From Pedobacter sp. FW305-3-2-15-E-R2A2 (lineage in GTDB: Bacteria; Bacteroidota; Bacteroidia; Sphingobacteriales; Sphingobacteriaceae): a DNA stretch of 64,000 nt. The position numbers and the translations under genes were made by a program. The notes below the pieces were generated by a model that was not told where the DNA came from, made no database searches, and saw nothing but the letters and a program-made list of their open reading frames with translations. Positions 35,848-43,912 of this stretch are shown here, one piece after another; position 1 is the stretch's first letter; every line of letters begins with the position of its first letter. Location: positions 2,046,001-2,110,000 of the forward strand of contig NZ_CP151803.1 of NCBI RefSeq assembly GCF_038446955.1. The letters are read 5' to 3'.

Positions 35848-35887
35848 TAAAAAAACGGTTGCCCTACCTGGGACAACCGTTTTTTAC
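35848..35887 (-). terminator. Intrinsic terminator after the NUC endonuclease gene
   Basis: Stem ACGGTTG-CCC / GGG-A-CAACCGT with a TACCT loop and one bulged base, with A/T runs on both sides. On the minus strand the hairpin is followed by a T-run, 17 bp downstream of the nuclease stop. It may also act on the plus strand. Confidence 0.85.
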
Positions 35888-35903
35888 AGGCTTGGATTCC
35901 GGC

Positions 35904-37301
35904 TTAGTTGCCTGTATCCTTTTTAATTTTTAAAACGTCCTGAACCGGTTGAGATAAGCTGGAAAGGAGTTTGTATCCTGTTGCTTTCTCGATGTCACTT
36001 ACCGTTACAATGTATTTTTTCCAGTCGAAATCTACCGAGTTGATGTTTGGTGTATTGATTGCGATTACCCTTGTAGAAGCGTTTATGCGCTGAACATCGC
36101 CATTTCCTTCAGGAATAATAACTGCGATTTTCCATACATAACCTGGTACCGTAACTTTTCCATTGTCAATCGTCGTGCTCATCGCTCCTGTGCTTCCTAC
36201 ACCACCAGCTCCATAACTACCCATAATTACATAAACCTCGTTTCCGGAAGTCACCTGAGCGCGCAGATAGCTTTCCAGTCCTTCCCAGGTTTTTTGGTTG
36301 TTATTTGGTGCCTGAGGGATCATGTTGTTCATGAAGAAGGTAGCGCCATTGGCCGCTTTGGAACTTACGCGGTCTCCGGAAGGACAGTTGTGACCTCTGT
36401 CAAAGCCAGAACCGCTATAACTGCTGTTTAATACCTTGTAGAATGCAGAAGGCAGACCTGTATAGGAAGCAAAATTATCCAGTCTTTCGGTTCCTTTAAC
36501 CAGGCTCTTTGCATCTATATGCCAGCTTACCCAGTTTGGTATGCCTCTGCTGCTGCTATAAGATTGCATGTAATAACGCATGTCTAAAAGGTAGTTCTCT
36601 GGTGTAAGTGTGCTTGCATCTGAAGGGTTTCCGAGCAGGGCATTGCTATCATCTCCCGTTAGGGGCTGTGCGTCCGGTCCAACCTCAAGATCTCTGGAAG
36701 CCGGGCCTGGATTAGGGTTTTCGCCACCGTCTCCAGGGTTGGTCTCTGGTTTAGGTTTGCCTATTACGATTCCTGACTCTCCCGTTCCTTTAAAGGTGAT
36801 GTCGTCGATATTTACCCTTGTTGTCGGGCTTGTCTTCCTGATCTGGAAACGTACTTTTCCTTTTACATCAATCTGGAAGGAGTCTGTTACTAAAGCAACA
36901 TTGCTTTCCTGAATTTCTGCACCAACCGGGTTGAAGGTGGTACCTCCATCTGTTGACATTAATAACTGCCAGCTGGAGTTGGCGTCTTTACCAAATTTAC
37001 CATGACTGATGTATAAGGTCTTTAGTCCGCTTACATCAAAATTCATGGTGATCTTACCCGTTCTTAAACGGGCACTTCTCAATCCGTTTTTTAGATCGCC
37101 GGCCTGATTGCCTACCAATGCATCGTCAAAGTCCCATACTCCGGTAATGAGTGAATCGGTTTTAACAGCATAGCTCGTTTTACGGCCATTTTCGAAATCT
37201 TCTGAAATTTTGTAGGTAGTAGGGGTGTCGTCTTTTTTTGAACAACCTGCTATCGTAAAGATAGTCAGGCAGCTGTAGATAAGTAGGTGTTTTATTCTCA
37301 T
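35904..37301 (-). CDS. Secreted DNA/RNA non-specific endonuclease (NUC family), lipoprotein
   Basis: 465 residues with a lipobox TIAGC (Cys20). Residues about 30-175 are a beta-sandwich module (DFENG, GLKTLYISHGKFG) of the kind seen in surface-attached nucleases. After a Pro/Gly linker (about 180-205) comes the NUC catalytic domain (about 225-440), with FDRGHNCPSGDR (catalytic His304) and the metal-ligand region FFMNNMIPQAPNNNQKTW. It would degrade extracellular nucleic acid for nutrients. It stands alone between a SulP gene and the SRAP region. Confidence 0.9.
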   Translation of the reverse strand: MRIKHLLIYSCLTIFTIAGCSKKDDTPTTYKISEDFENGRKTSYAVKTDSLITGVWDFDDALVGNQAGDLKNGLRSARLRTGKITMNFDVSGLKTLYISHGKFGKDANSSWQLLMSTDGGTTFNPVGAEIQESNVALVTDSFQIDVKGKVRFQIRKTSPTTRVNIDDITFKGTGESGIVIGKPKPETNPGDGGENPNPGPASRDLEVGPDAQPLTGDDSNALLGNPSDASTLTPENYLLDMRYYMQSYSSSRGIPNWVSWHIDAKSLVKGTERLDNFASYTGLPSAFYKVLNSSYSGSGFDRGHNCPSGDRVSSKAANGATFFMNNMIPQAPNNNQKTWEGLESYLRAQVTSGNEVYVIMGSYGAGGVGSTGAMSTTIDNGKVTVPGYVWKIAVIIPEGNGDVQRINASTRVIAINTPNINSVDFDWKKYIVTVSDIEKATGYKLLSSLSQPVQDVLKIKKDTGN

Positions 37302-37469
37302 AGTTTTGATATTTGTCGCAAAATAATGAGTTAAATGTTACAATAATGTTAATTTATTCAGATGTGGATAATCTTTTTTAACCTTGGCTTTGAAGGATTG
37401 GTTAATGCTATGTTAATTCTGATGCATTTGTTGATGTAATGATAATTTAACATTAAAAGCGGCTTCCTT

Positions 37470-37477
37470 TACCTTTG
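37470..37477 (+). promoter_or_regulatory. -7 element TACCTTTG just before a GTG start
   Basis: Exact fit to TAnnTTTG. It ends 4 nt before the GTG at 37482, so a transcript from it would begin at or next to the start codon. No strong -33 element is visible. Confidence 0.4.
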
Positions 37478-37481
37478 GGCT

Positions 37482-37712
37482 GTGAGTATTCCCGTTTTTG
37501 TATTTTATGAGCTGTTGATCAGGTTATCCGAGCTGAACCCTAATGTAGGAGATTATTTTTCGCATACCCTGTTAGAAAAAGAAGTGATTTTGCAGACGAC
37601 CACTGGTCTGGTAAAGATTCCCCGAAATTTATTAAAAAAGCAATTTACAGATCCCCGGCTCATTGGGCAGTCGGAGCTTTCTGCCCTGATCAGTCATTTT
37701 AAAAAGAGTTGA
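37482..37712 (+). CDS. Small hypothetical protein
   Basis: 76 residues from a GTG start. The sequence (FYELLIRLSELNPNVGDYFS, LVKIPRNLLKKQF, LIGQSELSALISHF) suggests a small helical, soluble protein. I do not recognise a family. It ends 3 bp before the stop of the convergent SRAP-like gene. The open frame and a promoter-like element support it as real, but its short length leaves doubt. Confidence 0.45.
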   Translation: MSIPVFVFYELLIRLSELNPNVGDYFSHTLLEKEVILQTTTGLVKIPRNLLKKQFTDPRLIGQSELSALISHFKKS

Positions 37713-37715
37713 GGA

Positions 37716-38387
37716 TTAAGCAGGGACGTAATTCAGGGGTTTGATGAGGCTTGCATCGTTGATGCTTCTGTCGGCAATGTCTCTGGAAACCAGGAATCTG
37801 ATCATCTGTTCCTCTGGGTAGGCGATGCAGCTTGCCAGTAATTCTTCTTCGCTTGTTTCTTTGTTCAGCCATAGTTTTTCGGTCTCCGGAGTTAAAATAA
37901 CCGGCATAGACTTCCTGATTTCTCTAACCAATGGGTTGGCAGGTGTGGTGACGATACAGAAAGACTCATATCTTTCTTTTGTTTCCGGATCAATCCAGGC
38001 AGACCACAGCCCTGCCATTGCAAAGACCTGACGGTCTTTTAAGTGGAAGCGGAAAGGGTATTTCTCTGCACCAAATCTCTGCCAGATGTAGAAGCCATCG
38101 GCTAAGATCAGGCAACGTTTATTGGCAGTTACCAGTTGTTTGAATATGGGGTTGACCAGGATCTGGGAACTTCTCGCATTGCACATCGCTGATTTACGTT
38201 CTTTAAAGAAGAAGGGCACCATAGAGAAGTGCATTTTTCTGATCAGCTTGGGTTGATCGGCAGTGATGACCATTCCGGGCATGTAAATACCAATATTATA
38301 AACAGGTGTATAGGGCTCCTCAAGCTCGTAAGGGTAGTATTGCTGGAGGGTGGAAAGATCTTCGGCGAGAGAATAAGATGAAGCCAT
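37716..38387 (-). CDS. SRAP/YedK-HMCES-like protein without catalytic residues
   Basis: 223 residues with the full SRAP fold pattern: GLWSAWIDPETKERYESFCI, TTPANPLV and MPVILTPETEKLWLN. Active SRAP proteins begin Met-Cys-Gly-Arg and use Cys2 to bond abasic DNA. Here the start is Met-Ala-Ser-Ser (MASSYSLAED). The conserved Glu of FYEW is Ile101 (FYIW), and the His before RMP is Arg158 (IRKSMP). Asn70 in CNARSS is kept. The ATG at 38387 is well placed and no alternative start gives MCGR. It probably no longer crosslinks DNA and may bind DNA or have another role. Confidence 0.8.
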   Translation of the reverse strand: MASSYSLAEDLSTLQQYYPYELEEPYTPVYNIGIYMPGMVITADQPKLIRKMHFSMVPFFFKERKSAMCNARSSQILVNPIFKQLVTANKRCLILADGFYIWQRFGAEKYPFRFHLKDRQVFAMAGLWSAWIDPETKERYESFCIVTTPANPLVREIRKSMPVILTPETEKLWLNKETSEEELLASCIAYPEEQMIRFLVSRDIADRSINDASLIKPLNYVPA

Positions 38388-38427
38388 CTGTGAATTTAGT
38401 AATTTTTTGTAAAATGCAAGCCTGATT

Positions 38428-38715
38428 TTATTCGTGCAGGTGGAGTTTTTTGTTCAGTTCCCTGATCTCTTCCTGCATCTGGCTGACTTTCTGCAGTAAA
38501 TGCCTGATGGCATCTATTCCTTCAATATTGATCTGCAGGTCGTAATGTAAATGGATATATCTATCCAGTTCGCTGAATTGTTCCTGATGGATAAACTTTT
38601 CTTCTCCGATGATGGTGAATATGATAATGCCTGACTCTTCCAGAGAAATAATAAAAGAAGGGTCTATGTCATAATTGATACAATATTCAGTGATGGTGAT
38701 GAATTCTGTTTCCAT
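38428..38715 (-). CDS. cbpM: Chaperone modulator CbpM
   Basis: 95 residues. A MerR-like N-terminal part (FITITEYCINYDIDPSFIIS) is followed by a helix with IHLHYDLQINIEGIDAIRHL and a coiled-coil end (QMQEEIRELNKKLHLHE). The gene follows cbpA by 11 bp on the same strand, the standard pairing. CbpM binds the J-domain of CbpA and limits its co-chaperone activity. Confidence 0.85.
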   Translation of the reverse strand: METEFITITEYCINYDIDPSFIISLEESGIIIFTIIGEEKFIHQEQFSELDRYIHLHYDLQINIEGIDAIRHLLQKVSQMQEEIRELNKKLHLHE

Positions 38716-38726
38716 GGCTGCTGGTG

Positions 38727-39632
38727 TTAACTCAGGTTTTGTAGTTCTTTAAACAGTTCTTTTTGTTTGTCGCTCAGTTCAGCAGGAATACGAATGGAAT
38801 AAGTGATGAACATATTTCCAAATTCTCCTTCTTTTTTATAGACAGGGAATCCTTTGTTCTTTAGCCTCACCTTGGTGCCATTCTGTGTTCCTGCCGGAAC
38901 TTTGAGTTTTACCTTTCCATCCAGGGTTTCTATGGTGACTTCACCTCCCAATACAGCGGTGTACAGGTCGATCTCCTGCTGGATATAAAGGTCGTTATTT
39001 AGTCTTTTAAACATAGCATCTTCTTCAATATTGATGGTGATGTAAAGGTCGCCGGCAGGGCCTCCGTTTACACCTGGGCCACCATGCCCGTTTAATTTAA
39101 TGACCTGTTCGTCTGCAATACCGGCAGGTATCGTAATGCGGATATTTTTCCCGTTAACGGTTAAGGTTTGTTTGTGGGTTTTATAAGCATCCCGGAGTTT
39201 AAGCTGTAGTGAAGCCTGGTAATCCTGTCCTTTATATTTTAGGTTGTTTCTGCCTGAGCTTCTGTTTCCGCCACCGAACATGGATTCAAAGAAGTCTGAA
39301 AAGTCTCCTCCGGCACCGAAGTCGGCACCACCATATCCTCCTCCGGAAAACGGATTTTGAGTACGTCCTCTGGATTGAGACCTTTGAGATTGCTCAAACT
39401 GTTCTGAGTTTTTCCAGTTTGCGCCGTATTCGTCATATTTTTTTCTTTTATCGGGATCACTAAGCGCTTCGTTTGCTTCGTTGATTTCCTGAAATTTCTT
39501 ATTCGATTCCTTATCGTTGGGGTTGAGGTCCGGATGATATTTCCTTGCTAATTTTCTGTAGGCTTTTTTTATATCGTCCTGAGAAGCCTTCTTGTCAATA
39601 CCCAGAATTTTATAATAGTCGATGAATGCCAT
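38727..39632 (-). CDS. cbpA: DnaJ-type co-chaperone CbpA
   Basis: 301 residues. J-domain at 1-70 with the HPD motif at 33-35 ([10 protein letters not shown]), then a Gly/Phe/Ser-rich linker (about 85-130, with [20 protein letters not shown]), and two C-terminal substrate-binding domains. The zinc-finger of classical DnaJ is absent, as in CbpA. It stimulates DnaK ATPase and hands over unfolded clients. It shares an operon with cbpM. Confidence 0.92.
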   Translation of the reverse strand: MAFIDYYKILGIDKKASQDDIKKAYRKLARKYHPDLNPNDKESNKKFQEINEANEALSDPDKRKKYDEYGANWKNSEQFEQSQRSQSRGRTQNPFSGGGYGGADFGAGGDFSDFFESMFGGGNRSSGRNNLKYKGQDYQASLQLKLRDAYKTHKQTLTVNGKNIRITIPAGIADEQVIKLNGHGGPGVNGGPAGDLYITINIEEDAMFKRLNNDLYIQQEIDLYTAVLGGEVTIETLDGKVKLKVPAGTQNGTKVRLKNKGFPVYKKEGEFGNMFITYSIRIPAELSDKQKELFKELQNLS

Positions 39633-39751
39633 TTAATGATTGATCTGTTCTCAAATTTAAGTATTATTTTCAGATTTTCAGGCTTAATCAAATTTCATCA
39701 GATTGATTTGAGATGGTGTTGGGGATGTCTTCGTTTTCTCAATTAAAATAA

Positions 39752-39759
39752 TAAATTTG
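39752..39759 (+). promoter_or_regulatory. -7 element TAAATTTG before the Gfo/Idh/MocA gene
   Basis: Exact TAnnTTTG, ending 4 nt before the ATG at 39764. A TTCG at 39730-39733, 18 bp upstream, is a possible degenerate -33 element. The resulting leader would be almost absent. Confidence 0.5.
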
Positions 39760-39763
39760 AGCT

Positions 39764-40846
39764 ATGTCGTCAGAAAAAAAAATTAAGGTACTTGTGGTGG
39801 GTTGCGGTAATATGGGCGCCTCCCATGCTGCAGCTTATCACGAGCTGGATGGATTTGAGATTTGCGGATTGGTATCAAGAGGAGTGAGTAAAAGCCTGTT
39901 GAATGAAAAGTTAGGTGGTGGTTATGCTTTGTTTAATGATTATGAAGCGGCCCTGGAAAGTACAAAGCCCGATGCGGTCTGTATTTCTACTTATCCGGAT
40001 ACGCACGAAGCTTTTGCAATAAAGGCAATGGAGCAGGGTTGTCATGTTTTTATAGAAAAGCCATTGGCGGATAGTATGGAAGCCGCACAGCGGGTGGCAG
40101 ATGCCGCTAAAAAATATGATAAGAAGTTATTGGTAGGTTATATTTTGCGGTATCATCCTTCCTGGAAACGGTTTATTGAGTTGTCGCAGGACATGGGAAA
40201 GCCTTTGGTGATGCGCATGAACCTGAACCAGCAAAGCCAGGGTGCTAAATGGATGGTGCATCGGAATTTGATGAAGAGCCTGAGTCCGATTGTGGATTGC
40301 GGGGTGCATTATATTGATGTGATGTGTCAGATGACGGGATCGAAACCGGTACAGGTGACTGCGATTGGTGCGCGTTTAACGGAGGATATTCCTGAGGGTA
40401 ATTATAATTACGGGCAATTACAGATTCGTTTTGAAGATGGTTCCGTGGGTTGGTATGAATCTGGCTGGGGACCGATGATTAGTGAAACTGCATTTTTTGT
40501 GAAAGATGTGATTGGGCCGAAAGGTTCCGTTTCGATTGTTGCAAAGGAAGCCGGAGCGGCGGGGAAATCTGACCTGATTGATGCACATACCAAGACAGAG
40601 TCTATTAAAGTTCATTATGCAGCGTTGGATGAGCACAGCCAGTTTTTAAGACCGGACGAGTGGATTGATCTGAGCGACGAGCCTGATCATCAGGAGCTTT
40701 GTAGTAGGGAGCAGCGCCATTTCCTGAGGGCAATATTGGAGGACCTGGACCTCAGTGGCCCTACACAAGATGCACTCAATAGTTTGAATGTTGCTTTTGC
40801 CAGTGATGAGTCTGTAAGGACTGGTGCGGTAGTGAAGATCGAATAA
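39764..40846 (+). CDS. Gfo/Idh/MocA-family NAD(P)-dependent oxidoreductase
   Basis: 360 residues. N-terminal Rossmann fold with VLVVGCGNMGASHAAAYH (about 10-27) and the family motif HVFIEKPLADSMEAAQ near 103-118, where EKP contains the catalytic Lys. A C-terminal alpha/beta domain includes VDCGVHYIDVM, with the usual Asp/His pair. Enzymes of this family oxidise or epimerise sugars, inositols and related compounds. The substrate is unknown. It is a single-gene unit, closed by the terminator at 40874-40902. Confidence 0.9.
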   Translation: MSSEKKIKVLVVGCGNMGASHAAAYHELDGFEICGLVSRGVSKSLLNEKLGGGYALFNDYEAALESTKPDAVCISTYPDTHEAFAIKAMEQGCHVFIEKPLADSMEAAQRVADAAKKYDKKLLVGYILRYHPSWKRFIELSQDMGKPLVMRMNLNQQSQGAKWMVHRNLMKSLSPIVDCGVHYIDVMCQMTGSKPVQVTAIGARLTEDIPEGNYNYGQLQIRFEDGSVGWYESGWGPMISETAFFVKDVIGPKGSVSIVAKEAGAAGKSDLIDAHTKTESIKVHYAALDEHSQFLRPDEWIDLSDEPDHQELCSREQRHFLRAILEDLDLSGPTQDALNSLNVAFASDESVRTGAVVKIE

Positions 40847-40873
40847 CGGTATTATTTCTTATTGTCTTAAAGA

Positions 40874-40902
40874 AGCCAGCAAGTGATTGCTGGCTTTTTT
40901 TT
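40874..40902 (+). terminator. Intrinsic terminator after the Gfo/Idh/MocA gene
   Basis: Perfect 9-bp stem AGCCAGCAA / TTGCTGGCT with a GTGA loop, followed by eight T. Confidence 0.93.
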
Positions 40903-40982
40903 GTCACATAAAATTATGTTTAATCAAATTTTTGCTTAGTGTATATTATTATTAAATAATTTTTTGTTTTGTTGGTATAAAA

Positions 40983-41004
40983 GTGCTTTTTATGGGCTTT
41001 TTAT
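40983..41004. repeat. Tandem 11-bp repeat upstream of the sigma gene
   Basis: GTGCTTTTTAT (40983-40993) and GGGCTTTTTAT (40994-41004) are head-to-tail. The same motif occurs twice after the sigma gene (42224-42253). A separate 10-mer CTTAGTGTAT is duplicated at 40935-40944 and 41032-41041. The 343-bp gap from 40903 to 41245 has no gene. The role of these repeats is unknown. Confidence 0.55.
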
Positions 41005-41025
41005 CAATAAAATATATTTTTTTAA

Positions 41026-41060
41026 TTTGCACTTAGTGTATTTATTTTTTTATACGTTTG
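41026..41060 (+). promoter_or_regulatory. Promoter of the RpoD-type sigma gene
   Basis: TTTG at 41026-41029 and TACGTTTG at 41053-41060 (exact TAnnTTTG), 23 bp apart, which is slightly long. It predicts a 5' leader of about 180 nt before the ATG at 41246. One copy of CTTAGTGTAT lies between the two elements. Confidence 0.5.
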
Positions 41061-41245
41061 TTTTCGGAAGGCGCTGAAAGCCATGTTTGTGGTGTTTGTC
41101 GGGGCTTCTATTTGCGATAATAATTCATAATATCTTGTGCTCTTATAAACTAATCTATAGGGTTTTTTTTGAACGGCAAATCTTTGTGGATTTACATCAC
41201 AGATTTTAATTAATCAATTGAATTATTAACCTATTGAAATTTTTT

Positions 41246-42109
41246 ATGAGACATTTCAGGATATCACCATCCATTACCAACCGGAAAACGGATTCACTGG
41301 AGCGGTATTTAAATGAAATTGGAAAGATTGATTTGTTGAGCCCGGATGAAGAACTTGAGCTTGCTAAAAGAATTAATGCCGGAGATCGCGCTGCTGCTGA
41401 TAAGCTGATCAAGGCAAACCTGCGTTTCGTGGTGTCTGTGGCGAAAGGTTACCAGGACCATGGCTTAAGGCTTTCTGATCTGATTAGTGAGGGCAATAAG
41501 GGGTTGATTAAAGCGAGCGGGAGGTTTGATGGGACCAAAGGCTTTAAATTCATCTCTTTTGCCGTGTGGTGGATTCGCCAGAGCATTATGGCATCCATTT
41601 CGGATAACAGGCGCATTGTACGTTTGCCGGGAAACCAGGTTGTAGGAATTACGAAAGCTTATAGGGCGGCCGAAGTGTTGGAACAGAGACTGGGGCGTTT
41701 TCCTACTGCGGAAGAAATTGCGGAGGAGATGGGAGTTTCCGACGAGCAGGCTATGGATTTTCTTTCTCATGCGCCATTGTCGCAATCTTTGGATGCATTG
41801 CTTAGCGAGGATGGTGAAACTACGGTAAAAGACCTGATTCCGAATGAAAATACACCAGCTGCGGATCATCAGTTATGGCAGGAGTCACTGGCTGTAGATA
41901 TGCGTCGTTTTTTAACGATCGTGTCGGAAAGGGAACGTAAGATCATCTATTACTATTATGGTTTGGATGGCTATCCTCAGACCACGCTTGATGATATGGT
42001 CTCTATCTTTAAACTGAGTAAGGAGCGTATCCGTCAATTGAAAGATAAAGCGATAAAAACCTTACAAAGAAGCTCAAAATCGGCGCTTCTACGGGAGTAT
42101 TTGTACTAA
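41246..42109 (+). CDS. RpoD-type sigma-70 factor, divergent paralogue
   Basis: 287 residues from the ATG at 41246, chosen because MRHFRISPSITNRKTDSLER matches the usual start of Bacteroidota RpoD; an ATG 12 bp upstream is possible. Region 1.2: SLERYLNEIGKIDLLSPDEE. Region 2: ANLRFVVSVAKGYQ, DLISEGNKGLIKASGRFD and GFKFISFAVWWIRQSI. Region 3: RAAEVLEQRLGRFPTAEEIA. Region 4: SERERKIIYYYYGLDG and KERIRQLKDKAIKTLQ. Relative to my memory of the housekeeping factor, several conserved positions differ (GNKGLIKAS, ISDNRRIVRLPGNQVVG), so it is probably a secondary group-2 type factor. Confidence 0.85.
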   Translation: MRHFRISPSITNRKTDSLERYLNEIGKIDLLSPDEELELAKRINAGDRAAADKLIKANLRFVVSVAKGYQDHGLRLSDLISEGNKGLIKASGRFDGTKGFKFISFAVWWIRQSIMASISDNRRIVRLPGNQVVGITKAYRAAEVLEQRLGRFPTAEEIAEEMGVSDEQAMDFLSHAPLSQSLDALLSEDGETTVKDLIPNENTPAADHQLWQESLAVDMRRFLTIVSERERKIIYYYYGLDGYPQTTLDDMVSIFKLSKERIRQLKDKAIKTLQRSSKSALLREYLY

Positions 42110-42223
42110 AAACATGGCAATGATGCCTTATTTTAGGCCCTCAGGTAATTTTTTTGAAAATATATTTGTGCTGTTTTGTTTATCTATTTGCTTGTTTTAT
42201 TTAAACGAAACAGGCCTTTTAAG

Positions 42224-42253
42224 GGGCTTTTTATAGGAAAATGGGCTTTTTGA
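42224..42253. repeat. Two further GGGCTTTTT motifs after the sigma gene
   Basis: GGGCTTTTTAT at 42224-42234 and GGGCTTTTTGA at 42243-42253. They match the tandem pair at 40983-41004 and precede the histone H1-like promoter. They could be a shared regulatory motif or simple low-complexity sequence. Confidence 0.45.
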
Positions 42254-42284
42254 ATAAAAAAAGAGTCTTATCCATAAATATTCA

Positions 42285-42315
42285 TTTGGTGGAAATCCAA
42301 TAATTATTAACTTTA
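42285..42315 (+). promoter_or_regulatory. Promoter of the histone H1-like gene
   Basis: TTTG at 42285-42288, 19-bp spacer, then TAACTTTA at 42308-42315 (7 of 8 to TAnnTTTG). Predicted leader about 40 nt. Confidence 0.6.
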
Positions 42316-42358
42316 AAGCGTTATATCATATATTTAAAATCTTAAACGAAAGAAAAAC

Positions 42359-42535
42359 ATGGAAAAATTCTCGAAACTTAAAGAACTTATTGCAAGCGTT
42401 GAAGCTGATGCAGACAAATTTTATAATTCAGGAAACGGTGCTGCTGGTACAAGAGTACGTAAAGCAATGCAGGATTTAAAAGGCCTTGCTCAGGACATCC
42501 GTACTGAAGTAACTGAGAAAAAAAACACAAAGTAA
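42359..42535 (+). CDS. Histone H1-like DNA-binding protein (Bacteroidota type)
   Basis: 58 residues: MEKFSKLKELIASVEADADK, then FYNSGNGAAGTRVRKAMQDL and a Lys-rich end (EKKNTK). The pattern KFYN..GNGAAGTRVRKA..DLK is the hallmark of the small histone H1/Hc1-like proteins widespread in Bacteroidota. It probably binds DNA and helps compact the nucleoid. It has its own promoter and terminator, so it is a monocistronic, probably well expressed gene. Confidence 0.88.
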   Translation: MEKFSKLKELIASVEADADKFYNSGNGAAGTRVRKAMQDLKGLAQDIRTEVTEKKNTK

Positions 42536-42554
42536 TCTACTTTAAATGTCAAGA

Positions 42555-42587
42555 GAAAGGCCTGCAATTTGCGGGCCTTTCTTGTTT
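42555..42587 (+). terminator. Terminator after the histone H1-like gene
   Basis: Stem GAAAGGCCTGC / GCGGGCCTTTC with one T-G wobble and a 5-nt loop; the trailing T-run is short and interrupted. Confidence 0.8.
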
Positions 42588-42632
42588 ATCACTATTCAGG
42601 ATTTTATTTTATAATTTTAGGGCCCCGGCCTT

Positions 42633-43730
42633 ATGAATCCTTTAGAGCAACAGCCCCAGCGCAAGATTATACACATCGATATGGATTCATTCTATGCGTC
42701 TGTGGAGCAAAGAGACAACCCTTCCCTTCGGGGGAAACCTGTAGCCGTTGGCGGAGGACCGGAAGGGCGTGGAGGTGTGGTTGCTACGGCCAGTTATGAA
42801 GCGAGGGCTTTTGGCGTTCATTCCGCGATGTCTTCAAAAAGAGCGCAACAGCTCTGTCCTCATCTCTTATTCGTTTACCCAAGATTTGCAGTGTATAAAG
42901 ATGTTTCCCGAAAAATCAGGGAGATCTTTAGCCGATATACCGATTTGATCGAACCTTTGTCGCTGGATGAAGCCTATCTGGATGTGAGTAATGATAAATT
43001 AGGTATTGGATCGGCTATAGATATCGCCAAAGAAATCAAGGCAGCGATTAAAAGCGAGCTGAACCTGACCGCCTCTGCTGGTGTATCGATAAATAAGTTT
43101 GTAGCCAAGGTGGCTTCCAATATGAATAAACCGGATGGCCTTACCTTTATCGGGCCCTCGAAAGTAGAACGCTTTATCGGGCAGCTGCCTGTAGAAAAAT
43201 TCCATGGAGTAGGGAAGGTGACTGCCGAAAAGATGAAAATCAGGGGTTTACACACCGGCGCTGACCTGAAGAAATTAACCGAAGCAGAACTTGTTCACCT
43301 GTTTGGGAAGAGTGGCCGGTTTTTTTATAAGATCGTAAGGGGAATTGATCAGCGGAAAGTAGAGCCCAACCAGGAAACCAAATCCATCGGCGCTGAAGAT
43401 ACTTTTTCTTACGACCTCGAGACCTTGTCGGAAATGAATCCTGAACTGGAAAGAATCGCGCTGATCGTATTTCAAAGGGTGAGTCTTTATAAGCTCTATG
43501 GGAGGACCTTGACGATAAAAATTAAATTCAGTGATTTTAAGCAGATTACCAGGAGTAAGTCTTTTACGGAAGAGATCAGAACGATAGCTATGGTGAATGA
43601 GGTTTCTCAATCCTTATTGGCTGCGGTAGATCTGGAAGGAAAGAAGGTCCGGCTCCTGGGGGTTTCCATTTCCAACTTTGCACTGGCTGCCGATCAGGGA
43701 ATGTTATACCAACCCAGACTCTTTCCATAG
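42633..43730 (+). CDS. dinB: DNA polymerase IV (Y family)
   Basis: 365 residues. Catalytic residues are visible: Asp16 in HIDMDSFYASVEQ, and Asp112/Glu113 in PLSLDEAYLDVS. Palm and finger features include RGGVVATASYEARAFGVHSA, and the thumb has ASAGVSINKFVAKVASNMNK and the HhH-type KFHGVGKVTAEKMKIRGL. The little-finger domain fills the end, and the final QPRLF resembles a beta-clamp-binding motif. It performs translesion synthesis past damaged bases. No LexA box was identified upstream. Confidence 0.95.
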   Translation: MNPLEQQPQRKIIHIDMDSFYASVEQRDNPSLRGKPVAVGGGPEGRGGVVATASYEARAFGVHSAMSSKRAQQLCPHLLFVYPRFAVYKDVSRKIREIFSRYTDLIEPLSLDEAYLDVSNDKLGIGSAIDIAKEIKAAIKSELNLTASAGVSINKFVAKVASNMNKPDGLTFIGPSKVERFIGQLPVEKFHGVGKVTAEKMKIRGLHTGADLKKLTEAELVHLFGKSGRFFYKIVRGIDQRKVEPNQETKSIGAEDTFSYDLETLSEMNPELERIALIVFQRVSLYKLYGRTLTIKIKFSDFKQITRSKSFTEEIRTIAMVNEVSQSLLAAVDLEGKKVRLLGVSISNFALAADQGMLYQPRLFP

Positions 43731-43912
43731 CTTCAGCAGCTCTGGAAATGCCGGTTTTGTAAGGAGGTGGTTTCCAGATTCATAGGTGAGAATGACTTTC
43801 TCTAAATAATGTTGCCTGCTATTTAACTTATGCCATAAATCTCCGGTAAGAAGGTTTGTTTTTGGGTTATTTATGTAAATTGAGCAAGCGTCTAAAGAAT
43901 AATATATATCCT

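Noticed and set aside
43856..43912. Longer start for the hybrid histidine kinase
   Set aside because: It begins at TTG and the added residues look non-coding; the ATG at 43913 gives a natural N-terminus.
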